Source of the DNA: Actinomycetota bacterium
GTDB lineage: Bacteria; Actinomycetota; Actinomycetes; S36-B12
DNA: 64,000 nucleotides
NCBI GenBank assembly: GCA_016870515.1
Contig: VGBL01000002.1
Span: 1 to 64,000 of the forward strand
Reading direction: 5' to 3'
Within the stretch, counting starts at the first letter, position 1. Each line of letters opens with the position of its first letter. The notes beneath the pieces were generated by a model. That model made no database searches and was not told where the DNA came from. It saw only the letters and a list, made by a program, of their open reading frames with translations. The position numbers and the translations under genes are program-made. Below, in pieces: positions 39,703-48,719 of the stretch.

Positions 39703-39951
39703 ATGACCACCGCGTTGGTGATCGGGTTGTCGGTTCTGCTGACGATTACCAGCGTGCTCCTCGTCGTCCTCATCCTGCTTCATCGCGGCAAGGGCGGTGG
39801 ACTCTCGGATCTCTTCGGCGGCGGCGTGAGCTCATCCATCGGCGGATCGTCGGTGGCCGAGAAGAACCTCGATCGCCTGACGATCGGCATCGGCCTGGTC
39901 TGGACCGCGTGCATCGTCGCGGTCGGGCTACTTGTTCGCACCGGTTCCTGA
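39703..39951 (+). CDS. secG: Preprotein translocase subunit SecG
   Basis: 82 residues with two membrane helices separated by a glycine-rich cytoplasmic loop (GKGGGLSDLFGGGVSSSIGGS), the normal SecG design. SecG assists SecYE during protein export. The second helix ends with a short polar tail. GGGAGG stands about 8 nt before the ATG. TAGCGT at about 39649 may be a -10 for a separate short leader. Position after tpiA is typical of actinobacteria. Confidence 0.93.
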   Translation: MTTALVIGLSVLLTITSVLLVVLILLHRGKGGGLSDLFGGGVSSSIGGSSVAEKNLDRLTIGIGLVWTACIVAVGLLVRTGS

Positions 39952-39976
39952 CACCCAACTCTCCTGGAGGACAGCT

Positions 39977-40309
39977 TTGGCCGGAGGAAGCGCGATTCGT
40001 GGAAGCCGAGTCGGTGCAGGCCCCATGGGGGAGGCCGAGCGTGGCGAGACAGCCCCGCGCGTGTGGGTGACCTTCTGGTGCGCCCGCGCTCACCAGACCA
40101 CACCGAGCTTCGCAGCCGACGCCCCGATTCCCGACACCTGGGATTGTCCGCGGTGCGGATGGCCGGCGAGCCAAGACGAGCAGGCACCCCCCGCCCCGCC
40201 CAAGATGGAGCCCTACAAGACACACCTCGCCTACGTGAAGGAGCGTCGCAGCGACGCCGATGGCGCGGCGATTCTCGAGGAGGCCCTCAGCAAGCTGCGC
40301 AAGGCCTGA
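39977..40309 (+). CDS. rbpA: RNA polymerase-binding protein RbpA
   Basis: 110 residues from a TTG at 39977; GGAGG ends 6 nt upstream and the product begins MAGGSAIRGSRVGAGPMGEA, the invariant RbpA N-terminus that contacts the -10 region and core polymerase. The zinc site is formed by C35, H39 (FWCARAHQ) and C57, C60 (WDCPRCG). The sigma-interaction domain EPYKTHLAYVKERRSDADG is intact. RbpA stabilises open complexes with the principal sigma factor, which is pertinent given the -10-only promoters seen here. The ORF extends upstream to 39932 inside secG, but no better start exists. Confidence 0.97.
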   Translation: MAGGSAIRGSRVGAGPMGEAERGETAPRVWVTFWCARAHQTTPSFAADAPIPDTWDCPRCGWPASQDEQAPPAPPKMEPYKTHLAYVKERRSDADGAAILEEALSKLRKA

Positions 40310-40311
40310 CC

Positions 40312-41046
40312 TCACCCCAGCAGGGTGGCCGCCTTCGCGTCGACCCACAGCACGCTTGCTTTCTGACCGCGCGCGCCAGCGGCCGGGACCTGCGCAGGAT
40401 CGGCTCCTGCCACGCACTGCGCCACGGCCTCGGCCTTCTCCTCGCCTGCGGCGATGAGCCAGACAGCGTGCGCGGCCCGAATCGCTGCAAGGGTGAGGCT
40501 GAGCCGCACGGGCGGGGGCTTCGGCGAGTCGTGAACGGCGATAACCGCAGCCGCCGCATGAATGCCCGGCGATTTCGGGAATAGCGATGCGACGTGGCCT
40601 TCAGGTCCCATCCCGAGCATAAGCACGTCGAACGCGGGCACGTCCAGTGCGTCGCCCGCGTGAACGCAGAGTTGGTCTGTGTAGGCCCTGGCAGCGTCGT
40701 CGGCATCTTGCGTGTCGGTCGGCATCGGATGGACCCGCACCGGGTCGAGTGGCAAAGCGTCGAGCAGCGCAGCCTTTGCCTGGGTCTCATTGCGGTCGGG
40801 ATCGCCGGCAGGAAGAAAGCGCTCATCGCCCCACCACACGTTGACACGACTCCAGTCGACCCCATCGGCACCAGGAGCCGACAGAACCGCGGCGAGGGAC
40901 TTGATGCCTACGCCGCCGCCGGTCAGCACGATGTCGGCCATCCCACGCCGGGCCTGTGCCTGATGGATCGCGGCAACGAGTGCGGCTGCGACCGCAGCCG
41001 CAAGGGAGTCGGCATCCGGATACACCCGCACGTCAAGGTCGCTCAA
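40312..41046 (-). CDS. pgl: 6-phosphogluconolactonase
   Basis: 244 residues; hydrolyses 6-phosphogluconolactone in the oxidative pentose phosphate pathway. Motifs: IVLTGGGVGIKSL (usual SGGSTP/LTGGG region), VNVWWGDERFLPAGDPDRN and MLGMGPEGHVASLFP, which match DevB/Pgl. The start is TTG at 41046, overlapping the opcA TGA as TTGA; the alternative upstream frame to 41424 is antisense shadow of opcA. It is the last gene of tkt-tal-zwf-opcA-pgl, ending 2 bp from the rbpA stop (convergent). Confidence 0.93.
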   Translation of the reverse strand: MSDLDVRVYPDADSLAAAVAAALVAAIHQAQARRGMADIVLTGGGVGIKSLAAVLSAPGADGVDWSRVNVWWGDERFLPAGDPDRNETQAKAALLDALPLDPVRVHPMPTDTQDADDAARAYTDQLCVHAGDALDVPAFDVLMLGMGPEGHVASLFPKSPGIHAAAAVIAVHDSPKPPPVRLSLTLAAIRAAHAVWLIAAGEEKAEAVAQCVAGADPAQVPAAGARGQKASVLWVDAKAATLLG

Positions 41047-41951
41047 ATGGAACTCGCTGATGCGGTGCCCAAAAGCGCCTCGCCATAGATCTCGTCGGGG
41101 TCCAGGCGGCGCAGCTCCTCGCTGAGGAGTTCGGGAAGGGGACGTCGGGGAAGTGCGATCGTGGAGTCGGGCACGCCGGGCCGGGAAAGACTGGCCACGT
41201 TGTTGTCGGGTCGGGCTATGCGAAGGTCGCCGGCAGGCGTGATGAGCACCCCTTCGGTGATGCCCGGCCCCTCGCTCGTGCGAAACTCCACAGGGGCGTT
41301 GAGGCATTCGCGCAGCCACGACGCGAGCAGGATGGCGCTGGCGTTGTCTGGCTCGGCGGAGACGACGGCTGACCGAATCGGGCCTTGCGTCAGGTCGAGC
41401 ATCGACGCCAACGCACTGCGCCACGAGGTCAGCCGGGTCCAGGCCAGGTCCACGTCGCCCGGCACGTAACCGGCTCGTCTCTCAGCGAGTGCTTTTGGTA
41501 CATCGGGCGACGTCGAGAGGTCGGTAATGCGGCGCTGGGCATAGCGGCCGATAGAATCGTCGGCCGGCACAGGCGGTGCGTCGGCAGGCCACCATGCCAC
41601 CACGGGTGTATCGGGTAGCAGCAGCGGTATGACAACCGAGTTGGCGTGGGCAGACCTGTTACCGCGCAGTCGAACGATGGCGACTTCACCCGGACCGTCA
41701 TCGCCGCCGACTTTTATCTGGGCGTCGATCTGGTCGGGACCGCGGCCCGGTCGGGGAATGAGGGTCAGGATGCGCATCGGGTGCTGACGCGCGGAGAGAA
41801 CCGCCGCTTCTGTCGCATCGGAGGCGTATTCCTCGTCGGTGACGATGAGCATCGTCAGGACCATGCCCGTCGCCGGGGATCCCATGCGGTGCCGCTCCTC
41901 CGATATGGCCCGCGAGATCGCACCTCCGCTGGTGTCCTCGAGCCTGATCAC
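41043..41951 (-). CDS. opcA: Glucose-6-phosphate dehydrogenase assembly protein OpcA
   Basis: 302 residues. OpcA is needed for activity of glucose-6-phosphate dehydrogenase in cyanobacteria and actinobacteria. The protein starts MIRLEDTSGGAISRAISEERHRMG and has the typical VVIPLLLPDTPVVAWWP segment and RRITDLS further on. The GTG at 41951 overlaps the zwf stop (GTGA), and the gene's own TGA overlaps the TTG of pgl. Coupled translation with its partner enzyme fits its role as an activator. Confidence 0.93.
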   Translation of the reverse strand: MIRLEDTSGGAISRAISEERHRMGSPATGMVLTMLIVTDEEYASDATEAAVLSARQHPMRILTLIPRPGRGPDQIDAQIKVGGDDGPGEVAIVRLRGNRSAHANSVVIPLLLPDTPVVAWWPADAPPVPADDSIGRYAQRRITDLSTSPDVPKALAERRAGYVPGDVDLAWTRLTSWRSALASMLDLTQGPIRSAVVSAEPDNASAILLASWLRECLNAPVEFRTSEGPGITEGVLITPAGDLRIARPDNNVASLSRPGVPDSTIALPRRPLPELLSEELRRLDPDEIYGEALLGTASASSI

Positions 41952-43468
41952 GGGCGTCGCCAGGTGCGGCCATCACGCGCGATCATGTCGTAGGCGGATG
42001 CAGGACCCCATCCACCCGAGGCGTACTGCGGCGGCTGCCCAAGCTCGGCCCAGCGATCGAGCACCGGGTCGAGGATCCTCCAGCTGAGGTCCACCTCGGT
42101 GCTGTTAGGAAACAGCGGCGGCTCGCCGAGGAGGACGTCGAGGATGAGCCGCTCATAAGCCTCGGGACTGGTGTCGACGAAGGACTCGCCATATTGGAAG
42201 TCCATGGTCACGTCGCGGACCTCCATGCTCGCGGTGTTGGGGACCTTTGATCCGAAGCGCACGGTGATGCCTTCGTCTGGCTGGATTCGGAACACCAGGG
42301 CGTTGTCAGAGAGTTCCTCGACGGCTTGGCTCGCAAACGGCAGGTGCGGGGCCCTCTTGAAGATGACCGCCACCTCGGTGACCCGACGCCCTAGGCGCTT
42401 GCCCGTGCGGATATAGAAGGGCACGCCCGCCCACCGCCTACTCTCGACGGTCACACGCATGGCGGCGAAGGTCTCGGTCGTCGAGTCAGGCGGGATGCCC
42501 TCCTCCTCGAGGAATCCCGCGACGGGAACACCGCCCTGCCAGCCCGCCGCATATTGGCCGCGGGCGGTGTGTAGGTCGATGTCGTCCGGCAACTGCACAG
42601 CGCTGAGGATCTTCTCCTTTTCGGCATGCACCTGATCGGAGGAGAAGGACGGGGGTTCCTCCATCGCGGTCAGGGCGAGCAGTTGCAGCAGATGGTTCTG
42701 AATGACATCCCGAGCCGCGCCAATGCTGTTGTAGTAGCTGGCCCTTCCTGCGATACCGATGTCCTCGGCCTGGGTGATCTGGACGTTGTCGATATAATTG
42801 CAATTCCAGATGGGCTCGAACATCGCGTTAGCGAACCGGACAGCAAGGATGTTCTGGACGGTCTCCTTGCCGAGGTAGTGGTCAATGCGGAAGATCTCGT
42901 CGGGAGCGAAAGCCTCACCCAGGCCAACATCCAGCGCCTCGGCACTGGCAAGGTCGTGTCCGAACGGCTTCTCGACGACAACCCGTCGCCACTCGTCTTC
43001 ATGGGATTCGGTGAGGCCGGATCCGCGCAGGTTGGACACGACCACGGGGAAGAGGCCGGGGGGAATGGACAGATAGAAGACGCGATTGCCCATGGTCCCG
43101 CGCTCTCGGTCCAGAGCGCTCACCTCGGCCTTGAGGCGACCATAGGCCTTCGGATCGTTGATATCGCCGGCGACGAAGCGGATGCCGGCGCTCAACTGGG
43201 CCCAGACATCCTCGCGAAAGGGAGTGCGAGCGTGCTCGCGGACGGCGTCGTGCACCTCGGCGGCGAAGGACTCGTCAGCCCATTCGCGCCGCGCGAAGCC
43301 GACCAGCCCGAAGCCCGGCGGCAGGAATCCACGATTGGCCAGGTCGTAGATCGCCGGCATGATCTTCTTGCGGGCAAGGTCGCCGGTCACGCCGAAGAGG
43401 ATCATGCTGCATGGACCGGCCACCTTGGGCAGGCGCCGATCCCGTGGGTCGCGCAGGGGGTTGGTCAC
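41948..43468 (-). CDS. zwf: Glucose-6-phosphate 1-dehydrogenase
   Basis: 506 residues. The coenzyme-binding start is MILFGVTGDLARKKIMPA (GxTGDLA), the substrate/catalytic motif is RIDHYLGKETVQN and the C-terminal half forms the beta+alpha dimerisation domain (FYIRTGKRLGRRVTEVAVIFK). It oxidises glucose 6-phosphate, producing NADPH. The GTG at 43468 overlaps the tal stop by 4 nt. In this operon it is paired with opcA, as in M. tuberculosis zwf2-opcA. Confidence 0.97.
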   Translation of the reverse strand: MTNPLRDPRDRRLPKVAGPCSMILFGVTGDLARKKIMPAIYDLANRGFLPPGFGLVGFARREWADESFAAEVHDAVREHARTPFREDVWAQLSAGIRFVAGDINDPKAYGRLKAEVSALDRERGTMGNRVFYLSIPPGLFPVVVSNLRGSGLTESHEDEWRRVVVEKPFGHDLASAEALDVGLGEAFAPDEIFRIDHYLGKETVQNILAVRFANAMFEPIWNCNYIDNVQITQAEDIGIAGRASYYNSIGAARDVIQNHLLQLLALTAMEEPPSFSSDQVHAEKEKILSAVQLPDDIDLHTARGQYAAGWQGGVPVAGFLEEEGIPPDSTTETFAAMRVTVESRRWAGVPFYIRTGKRLGRRVTEVAVIFKRAPHLPFASQAVEELSDNALVFRIQPDEGITVRFGSKVPNTASMEVRDVTMDFQYGESFVDTSPEAYERLILDVLLGEPPLFPNSTEVDLSWRILDPVLDRWAELGQPPQYASGGWGPASAYDMIARDGRTWRRP

Positions 43469-44592
43469 GCGCGGGCGGCCTCCAGCGCCCTGCTCACCGT
43501 GTCAAGCAATTCGCTCCAGGACTGCTCGAACTTGGCGACTCCCTCGTCTTCAAGCTCGAGGCACACGGCGGCCTCGTTGATCCCCAAAGCCTCGAGGGCG
43601 TCCCACGTCTGCCGTGACGCCCCCTGGGTGTCCGACACCGTGTCCCCTGTGAAGTTGGAGCTCGCGGCGGAGGCTTGCAGCGTCGCCTCCGGCATCGTGT
43701 TGACGCACCCGTCGACCACGAGTCCCATCACGTACATGTCGGCGGGGAAAGCCGGGTCCTTGACGCCGGTGGAGGCCCACAGCGGGCGCTGCGGATGTGC
43801 GCCCTGTGCCAAGAGGGCCTGCCACCGAGGTGAGGCGATGGCCTGTTGGAAGACCCCCCAGGCCAGCCGCGCGCTGGCCAGGGCGGCGTAGCCCTTGAGG
43901 GCAAGGGCCTCCGGCGTCCCGATAGCGTCGAGCCGAGCATCGACCGCGCTGTCCATTCGACTGACGAAGAACGACGCCACCGACTCGATACGCGACAGGT
44001 CGTGCCCGTGTTCCGCGGCCCGCTCCAGCCCGGACATCCACGCGTCGAGGACCTCGGCGTAGCGCTCGATGCTGAAGATGAGGGTGACGTTGACGCTGAT
44101 GCCGGACCCGAGGACCTCGGTGATGGCGGGAATGCCCTCGACCGTCGCGGGAATCTTGATCAGGACGTTGCCGCGCTCGACCATTCCGTGCAGCAGCCGG
44201 GCCTGGAGCACGGTGAGCTCGGTCTCGCGAGCCAGGCGTGGGTCGACCTCAATGGAGACGCGACCGTCCACACCCGAGGTCTCGCGCCACAGTGCATCGA
44301 GGACATCGCACGCGTCGCGCACGTCAGTGGTCGTGAGTGCGCGCACGGCGTCGTCGACGCTGGCGCTGGTGGCGGCAAGCTCGCGAAGCTGGTCCGCGTA
44401 CGCCGATGTCGCGCCGGACAGTGCCTTGGCGAAGATAGTGGGATTGGTGGTCACGCCCCGGACCTCATCGACCTCGACGAGGTGCGCGAGGTCTCCCGAG
44501 GCGATGCGGTGGCGATCGAGGTCATCGAGCCAGATCGAGACGCCGGCATCGGTCAACTGGGCCAAGGATTTGGGTGTCTGGTCTGTCGTCAC
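43465..44592 (-). CDS. tal: Transaldolase
   Basis: 375 residues, the long actinobacterial form. The barrel includes VSIWLDDLDRHRI, GVTTNPTIFAKA and the Schiff-base Lys146 in NVLIKIPAT, then SVNVTLIFSIERYAEVLDAW. It moves a dihydroxyacetone unit between sugar phosphates. The GTG has GGAGAG just upstream and stands 8 nt after tkt. The C-terminal extension (about 345-375) is rich in Glu, as in relatives. Stop overlaps zwf (GTGA). Confidence 0.96.
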   Translation of the reverse strand: MTTDQTPKSLAQLTDAGVSIWLDDLDRHRIASGDLAHLVEVDEVRGVTTNPTIFAKALSGATSAYADQLRELAATSASVDDAVRALTTTDVRDACDVLDALWRETSGVDGRVSIEVDPRLARETELTVLQARLLHGMVERGNVLIKIPATVEGIPAITEVLGSGISVNVTLIFSIERYAEVLDAWMSGLERAAEHGHDLSRIESVASFFVSRMDSAVDARLDAIGTPEALALKGYAALASARLAWGVFQQAIASPRWQALLAQGAHPQRPLWASTGVKDPAFPADMYVMGLVVDGCVNTMPEATLQASAASSNFTGDTVSDTQGASRQTWDALEALGINEAAVCLELEDEGVAKFEQSWSELLDTVSRALEAARA

Positions 44593-44600
44593 GGCTCTCC

Positions 44601-46685
44601 TCAGGTGCGGTCAAGGCATGAGCGGGCGGCGTTGGCGACGGCCTCCGGGGTGATGCCGAACGCTTCTAACAGCAATGCGCCGTCGGCGCTGGCGCCGAAG
44701 TGGTCGATACCGATCGTGGCACCCCCCTGGCCGACGTAGCGCCACCAGCCGAGCGTGGCGCCCGCTTCGACGGAGACGCGGACCGGCACATCGGACGGAA
44801 GGACGCAGTCACGGTAGGCGTCATCCTGCTCGCCAAACCACTCAAGGCACGGCGCAGACACCACCCTGGTGCCGATGCCTTGCGCCTCGAGCAGGTCCCT
44901 CGCTTTCAATGCCACCGAGACCTCAGAACCAGTGGCGATGAGGATGGCGCGCAGGGGGGCGACCGTCGCATCGATGAGCGTGTAAGCGCCGCGGCTGACC
45001 AGGTCTGCCGAAGCGACGACCGCACGATCGAGGACCGGAATCCCCTGACGCGACAGGATCAGGCCCGTGGGAGTCCCGCGACGCAGGATCTCAAGCCAGG
45101 CCTGAGCGGTCTCGTTGCCATCGCATGGCCGAACGATGGCCAGCCCCGGGAGCGCGCGCAGCGCCCAGAGTGTCTCGATCGGCTGATGGGTCGGACCGTC
45201 CTCACCGAGGCCGACCGAGTCGTGCGTCCACACGTAGACGACGCTGGTCTGCATGAGCGCAGCAAGTCGCACGGAGCCGCGCATGTAATCGCTGAACACG
45301 AGGAAGGTTCCACCGAAGGGCCGAGTGAGGCCCTCAAGGGCGATGCCGTTGAGGACGGCTCCCATGGCGTGTTCTCGGATGCCGAAGTGGAGGATTCGAC
45401 CGTAAGGGGAAGCGTCCTTGATGGGGGTTCCGGCCGGGAGGAACGACAGGCCCCCCTCGATGCTGGTGTTGTTGCTCTCGGCGAGGTCCGCTGAGCCACC
45501 CCAGAACTCCGGCATCACGGAGGCTATGGCGTTGATCACCTTGCCCGAGGCCGCTCTCGTGGCAATCGACGTTCCCGGCTCGAAGGACGGTACGGCCTTG
45601 GCGAGTCCCTCGGGTAGTTGTCTGGCGAGGAGCCGATCAAGCAGATCGGCGCGATCCGGGTGTGCGACGCGCCAGGCGTCGTAGCTGGACGTCCAGTCGG
45701 CATGGATGTCCGCGCCTCGTCCCATGACACTTCGTGCGTGGGCCAGGACGTCAGCCTCCACCTGGAAGTCCTGTGCGGGATCCAGCCCGAGTGCGACCTT
45801 CGTCGCTGCGACCTCGTCGGCCCCTAGGGCGGCGCCATGAGCCTTGCCGGTGTTTTGAACGTTGGGCGCGGGCCAAGCGATCACGGTGCGCATCGCGATG
45901 AAGGTGGGCCGGTCCTGCTCGGTTCGTGCCGACTCCAGGGCGCGCGCTAGGCCCATGATGTCGACGTCTCCGTCGGGCGCCATACCCACCCGGTGCACCG
46001 CCCATCCATAGGCCTCATAGCGGGCGACGACATCCTCGTTGAACGCAACCGCGGTGTTGCCCTCGATCGAGATGTGGTTGTCGTCCCACACGATGGTCAG
46101 ATTGCCCAGGCGCTGCAGTCCCGCAAGCGATGAGGCCTCCCCGGAGACCCCCTCCTCGAGATCGCCGTCCGATGCATAGACCCAGATGTGGTGGTCGAAG
46201 GGACTCAACCCCCACGGTGCGTTGGGGTCGAGCAGCCCTCGCTGATAGCGCGTGGCCATGGCCATGCCTACCGCCGTGGCCACACCCTGCCCTAGCGGGC
46301 CGGTGGTCGTCTCAACCCCCACGGTGTGACCGTGCTCAGGGTGACCGGGCGTCAGGCTGCCGTAAGTGCGAAACGACTTCAGGTCATCAAGTGTCAGCCC
46401 GTATCCCGAGAGGAAGAGCTGGATGTACAGCGTCAGGCTCGAGTGTCCGCAGGAGAGCACGAACCGATCACGGCCAAGCCATGCGGGATCGGCTGGGTCC
46501 TGTCTGAGGAACCGCTGGAAGAGCAGGTAGGCGGCAGGCGCGAGGCTCATCGCGGTCCCCGGATGGCCGTTGCCCGCCTTCTGCACGGCGTCCATGGCCA
46601 GCGCGCGGATCGTGGCGACCGCTCGTCGGTCGAGGTCCGTCCAGGGGATGTCCATCGTGCCCGGCAGGGCGGGGGAGGTGATCAC
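44601..46685 (-). CDS. tkt: Transketolase
   Basis: 694 residues. Thiamine-diphosphate enzyme of the non-oxidative pentose phosphate pathway. The N-terminal domain has GNGHPGTAMSLAPAAYLLF, CGHSSLTLY and the ThDP/metal motif SDGDLEEGVSGEASSLAG; the pyrimidine domain has HDSVGLGEDGPTHQPIE; the C-terminal domain follows at about 550. GTG at 46685 (product MITSPALPGT) is selected by TAGGCT 6 nt upstream. It heads the five-gene pentose phosphate operon and is divergent from ctaB. Confidence 0.97.
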   Translation of the reverse strand: MITSPALPGTMDIPWTDLDRRAVATIRALAMDAVQKAGNGHPGTAMSLAPAAYLLFQRFLRQDPADPAWLGRDRFVLSCGHSSLTLYIQLFLSGYGLTLDDLKSFRTYGSLTPGHPEHGHTVGVETTTGPLGQGVATAVGMAMATRYQRGLLDPNAPWGLSPFDHHIWVYASDGDLEEGVSGEASSLAGLQRLGNLTIVWDDNHISIEGNTAVAFNEDVVARYEAYGWAVHRVGMAPDGDVDIMGLARALESARTEQDRPTFIAMRTVIAWPAPNVQNTGKAHGAALGADEVAATKVALGLDPAQDFQVEADVLAHARSVMGRGADIHADWTSSYDAWRVAHPDRADLLDRLLARQLPEGLAKAVPSFEPGTSIATRAASGKVINAIASVMPEFWGGSADLAESNNTSIEGGLSFLPAGTPIKDASPYGRILHFGIREHAMGAVLNGIALEGLTRPFGGTFLVFSDYMRGSVRLAALMQTSVVYVWTHDSVGLGEDGPTHQPIETLWALRALPGLAIVRPCDGNETAQAWLEILRRGTPTGLILSRQGIPVLDRAVVASADLVSRGAYTLIDATVAPLRAILIATGSEVSVALKARDLLEAQGIGTRVVSAPCLEWFGEQDDAYRDCVLPSDVPVRVSVEAGATLGWWRYVGQGGATIGIDHFGASADGALLLEAFGITPEAVANAARSCLDRT

Positions 46686-46691
46686 GGAGGG

Positions 46692-46697
46692 AGCCTA
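46692..46697 (-). promoter_or_regulatory. -10 element of leaderless tkt (pentose phosphate operon)
   Basis: Minus-strand TAGGCT followed by CCCTCC and the GTG at 46685: 6-nt spacing. It should drive tkt-tal-zwf-opcA-pgl. Confidence 0.6.
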
Positions 46698-46730
46698 GCG
46701 AGGGAGGGTCTGGCCCCGAGCCCGCACGGC

Positions 46731-46736
46731 TACACT
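46731..46736 (+). promoter_or_regulatory. -10 element of ctaB
   Basis: TACACT about 50 nt before the ctaB GTG. In contrast to the leaderless genes this leaves a leader of about 45 nt, with AGGGAG ending 7 nt before the start. No good -35. Confidence 0.45.
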
Positions 46737-46787
46737 TGCGGTGAGCATCGCACGGGCGAGCTTGGGAATTGACCAGGGAGTCATGGG

Positions 46788-47720
46788 GTGGCCAGTATCG
46801 AGGAGGCCGCGCCGACGCGCGGGGGTGCCTCGCCGGGGCCCACGCTGGCTCAGCGGGCCGGTGCCTACGTCGTGGTGACAAAGCCCAGGATCATTGAACT
46901 GCTCCTGGTCACGGCCCTGCCCACGATGTTCCTGGCGGCTGGTGGCTGGCCACGCCTGGCCACCGCCATCGCTGTCGTAGTGGGAGGAGCCTTGGCGGCC
47001 GCCGGGGCCAATACCCTCAACTCGGTCTACGACCGCGACATTGATGCCGTGATGCGGCGTACCGCTCACCGCCCCATGGTGTCGGGGGTCATCAGCCCGC
47101 TCGCGGGCATCACGTGGGGCGTGACGCTGTCGGTGGGCAGCGTCATAGTTCTTGCTGTCTTCACGAACGTCCTTGCTGCCGCGCTCGCAATCGTCGCCAT
47201 CGTGTTCTACGTCTTCGGCTACACCATCTGGCTCAAGCGCCGGACTCCGCAAAACATCGTCTGGGGCGGTGCGGCCGGCTGCATGCCCGTGCTGATCGCG
47301 TGGGCGGCGGTGACCGGATCTCTGACGTGGGCACCACTCGTCCTCTTCTTCATCATCTTCCTTTGGACGCCACCGCACTACTGGCCGCTCTCGCTGCGAT
47401 ACCGCGACGACTACGCCCAGGCGAGGGTGCCCATGCTGCCGGTGGTCGCCGACCAGCGAGTCGTCGCGCGGCACATCGTCGTGTACTCCTGGCTGCTGGT
47501 CGCCGCCTCACTGGCACTGATCCCACTCGCGCCGATGGGCTGGGTCTACGTCGCCGCTGCCGTCATGCTCGGCGCCATCTTCCTTGCCGAGGCCTACGCG
47601 CTGAGGGCCAGAGTCAACCGTGGATCAGACGACCCGCGCCCCATGCGGCTCTTCCACTGGTCGATCACCTATTTGGCGCTGTTGTTCCTGGCCGTCGGCC
47701 TCGACCCGTTTGTCGCCTAG
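46788..47720 (+). CDS. ctaB: Protohaem IX farnesyltransferase (haem O synthase)
   Basis: 310 residues, about nine membrane helices of the UbiA superfamily. The prenyl-diphosphate site is [18 protein letters not shown] (N-x3-D-x3-D type) and the second conserved loop is [20 protein letters not shown]. It adds farnesyl to haem B to give haem O for cytochrome aa3 oxidase. The start is GTG at 46788, with AGGGAG 7 nt upstream. It converges with ctaA, the next enzyme of the pathway, with 10 bp between the two stops. Confidence 0.96.
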   Translation: MASIEEAAPTRGGASPGPTLAQRAGAYVVVTKPRIIELLLVTALPTMFLAAGGWPRLATAIAVVVGGALAAAGANTLNSVYDRDIDAVMRRTAHRPMVSGVISPLAGITWGVTLSVGSVIVLAVFTNVLAAALAIVAIVFYVFGYTIWLKRRTPQNIVWGGAAGCMPVLIAWAAVTGSLTWAPLVLFFIIFLWTPPHYWPLSLRYRDDYAQARVPMLPVVADQRVVARHIVVYSWLLVAASLALIPLAPMGWVYVAAAVMLGAIFLAEAYALRARVNRGSDDPRPMRLFHWSITYLALLFLAVGLDPFVA

Positions 47721-47730
47721 GCGTCGACAC

Positions 47731-48702
47731 TCACGCATCAACGATCACGACACCGCGATCGCGCAGCCGCAGCAGCACGAGCAGGGCGAGCACCCAGATC
47801 ACCGTGGCGCCCAGCATGTGTATCGCGACGAGCACCCAGGGGAGTCCGGTGAAGTACTGCGTGTAGCCAATGACACCCTGTGCGATGGCTGCACCGAGCA
47901 GCCACCACGCCGCCACGCGCGCACGCCTCGGACTACCCGTGACGTGCAGCGCTATAAGCATTCCAACAGTCAGGCCGAGGAAGAGGAACACGGTGTCGGC
48001 GTGCAGCCATGAGACGGTTCGCGGGTCGACGCCGAATCGTGCCTCGGTGTCAGCGTCACCGGAGTGAGGGCCGCTGCCCGTGACGACGACGCCCAGCACG
48101 ACCACCACCGACGTGGTCACGACGAGCGCGCGACCGAGCCAAAGGATCGCGGGCGCGACCAGGGGAACGACCGGCCGATCGCCCGGCTCGCCAGCTCGCA
48201 CCACAAGCAAGGTGCAGCCGGCGATGATCGCCATCGAGACCAGGAAGTGGCCCGCGACCGCCCACGGATTGAGTCCGGTGAGCACGGTGATCCCGCCGAG
48301 GATGGCCTGGGTCACGGTGCCGACGATCGGTATCGCGGCAAGCACGACGACGGGGGCGCGACCCGGCAGCCCAGCTCGCCCCCGTCGTCGCCACCAACCG
48401 ATCGCGGTGAGGATCGCGGCAAGGGCCAGGAGGCCAAGGGCAAAGGTCAGCAGTCGGTTGCCGAACTCGACATACTTGTGCCATGCCTCTTCCTGGCGGG
48501 ATGTGGGGACGTAGGAGCCGTCGACGCACTCCGGCCAGGTAGGGCACCCGAGGCCGGATCCGGTGAGACGCACGACTCCGCCCGTGACCACGATGGCCAT
48601 CTGCGCGATCAGGTTGGCGAGGAAGAGCCGGCGCAGCCACGCGGGTGCTCGCCCATCACTACCGGCGGTCGCGCGCGGCGTGGTGTTGGCGATCGCGCTC
48701 AT
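47731..48702 (-). CDS. ctaA: Haem A synthase
   Basis: 323 residues, eight membrane helices in two related halves. The first half has VTGGVVRLTGSGLGCPTWPEC with the conserved Cys pair and then EFGNRLLT; conserved His residues (VAGHFLVS, WLHADTVF, AIHMLGAT) bind haem. It oxidises haem O to haem A. ATG at 48702 lies 6 nt after minus-strand TAGTCT, so leaderless. The gene is directly downstream of an ABC-2 exporter pair on the same strand but has its own promoter. Confidence 0.95.
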   Translation of the reverse strand: MSAIANTTPRATAGSDGRAPAWLRRLFLANLIAQMAIVVTGGVVRLTGSGLGCPTWPECVDGSYVPTSRQEEAWHKYVEFGNRLLTFALGLLALAAILTAIGWWRRRGRAGLPGRAPVVVLAAIPIVGTVTQAILGGITVLTGLNPWAVAGHFLVSMAIIAGCTLLVVRAGEPGDRPVVPLVAPAILWLGRALVVTTSVVVVLGVVVTGSGPHSGDADTEARFGVDPRTVSWLHADTVFLFLGLTVGMLIALHVTGSPRRARVAAWWLLGAAIAQGVIGYTQYFTGLPWVLVAIHMLGATVIWVLALLVLLRLRDRGVVIVDA

Positions 48703-48708
48703 GAGGTA

Positions 48709-48714
48709 AGACTA
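48709..48714 (-). promoter_or_regulatory. -10 element of leaderless ctaA
   Basis: Minus-strand TAGTCT, then TACCTC (6 nt), then ATG at 48702. Confidence 0.55.
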
Positions 48715-48719
48715 CGGCG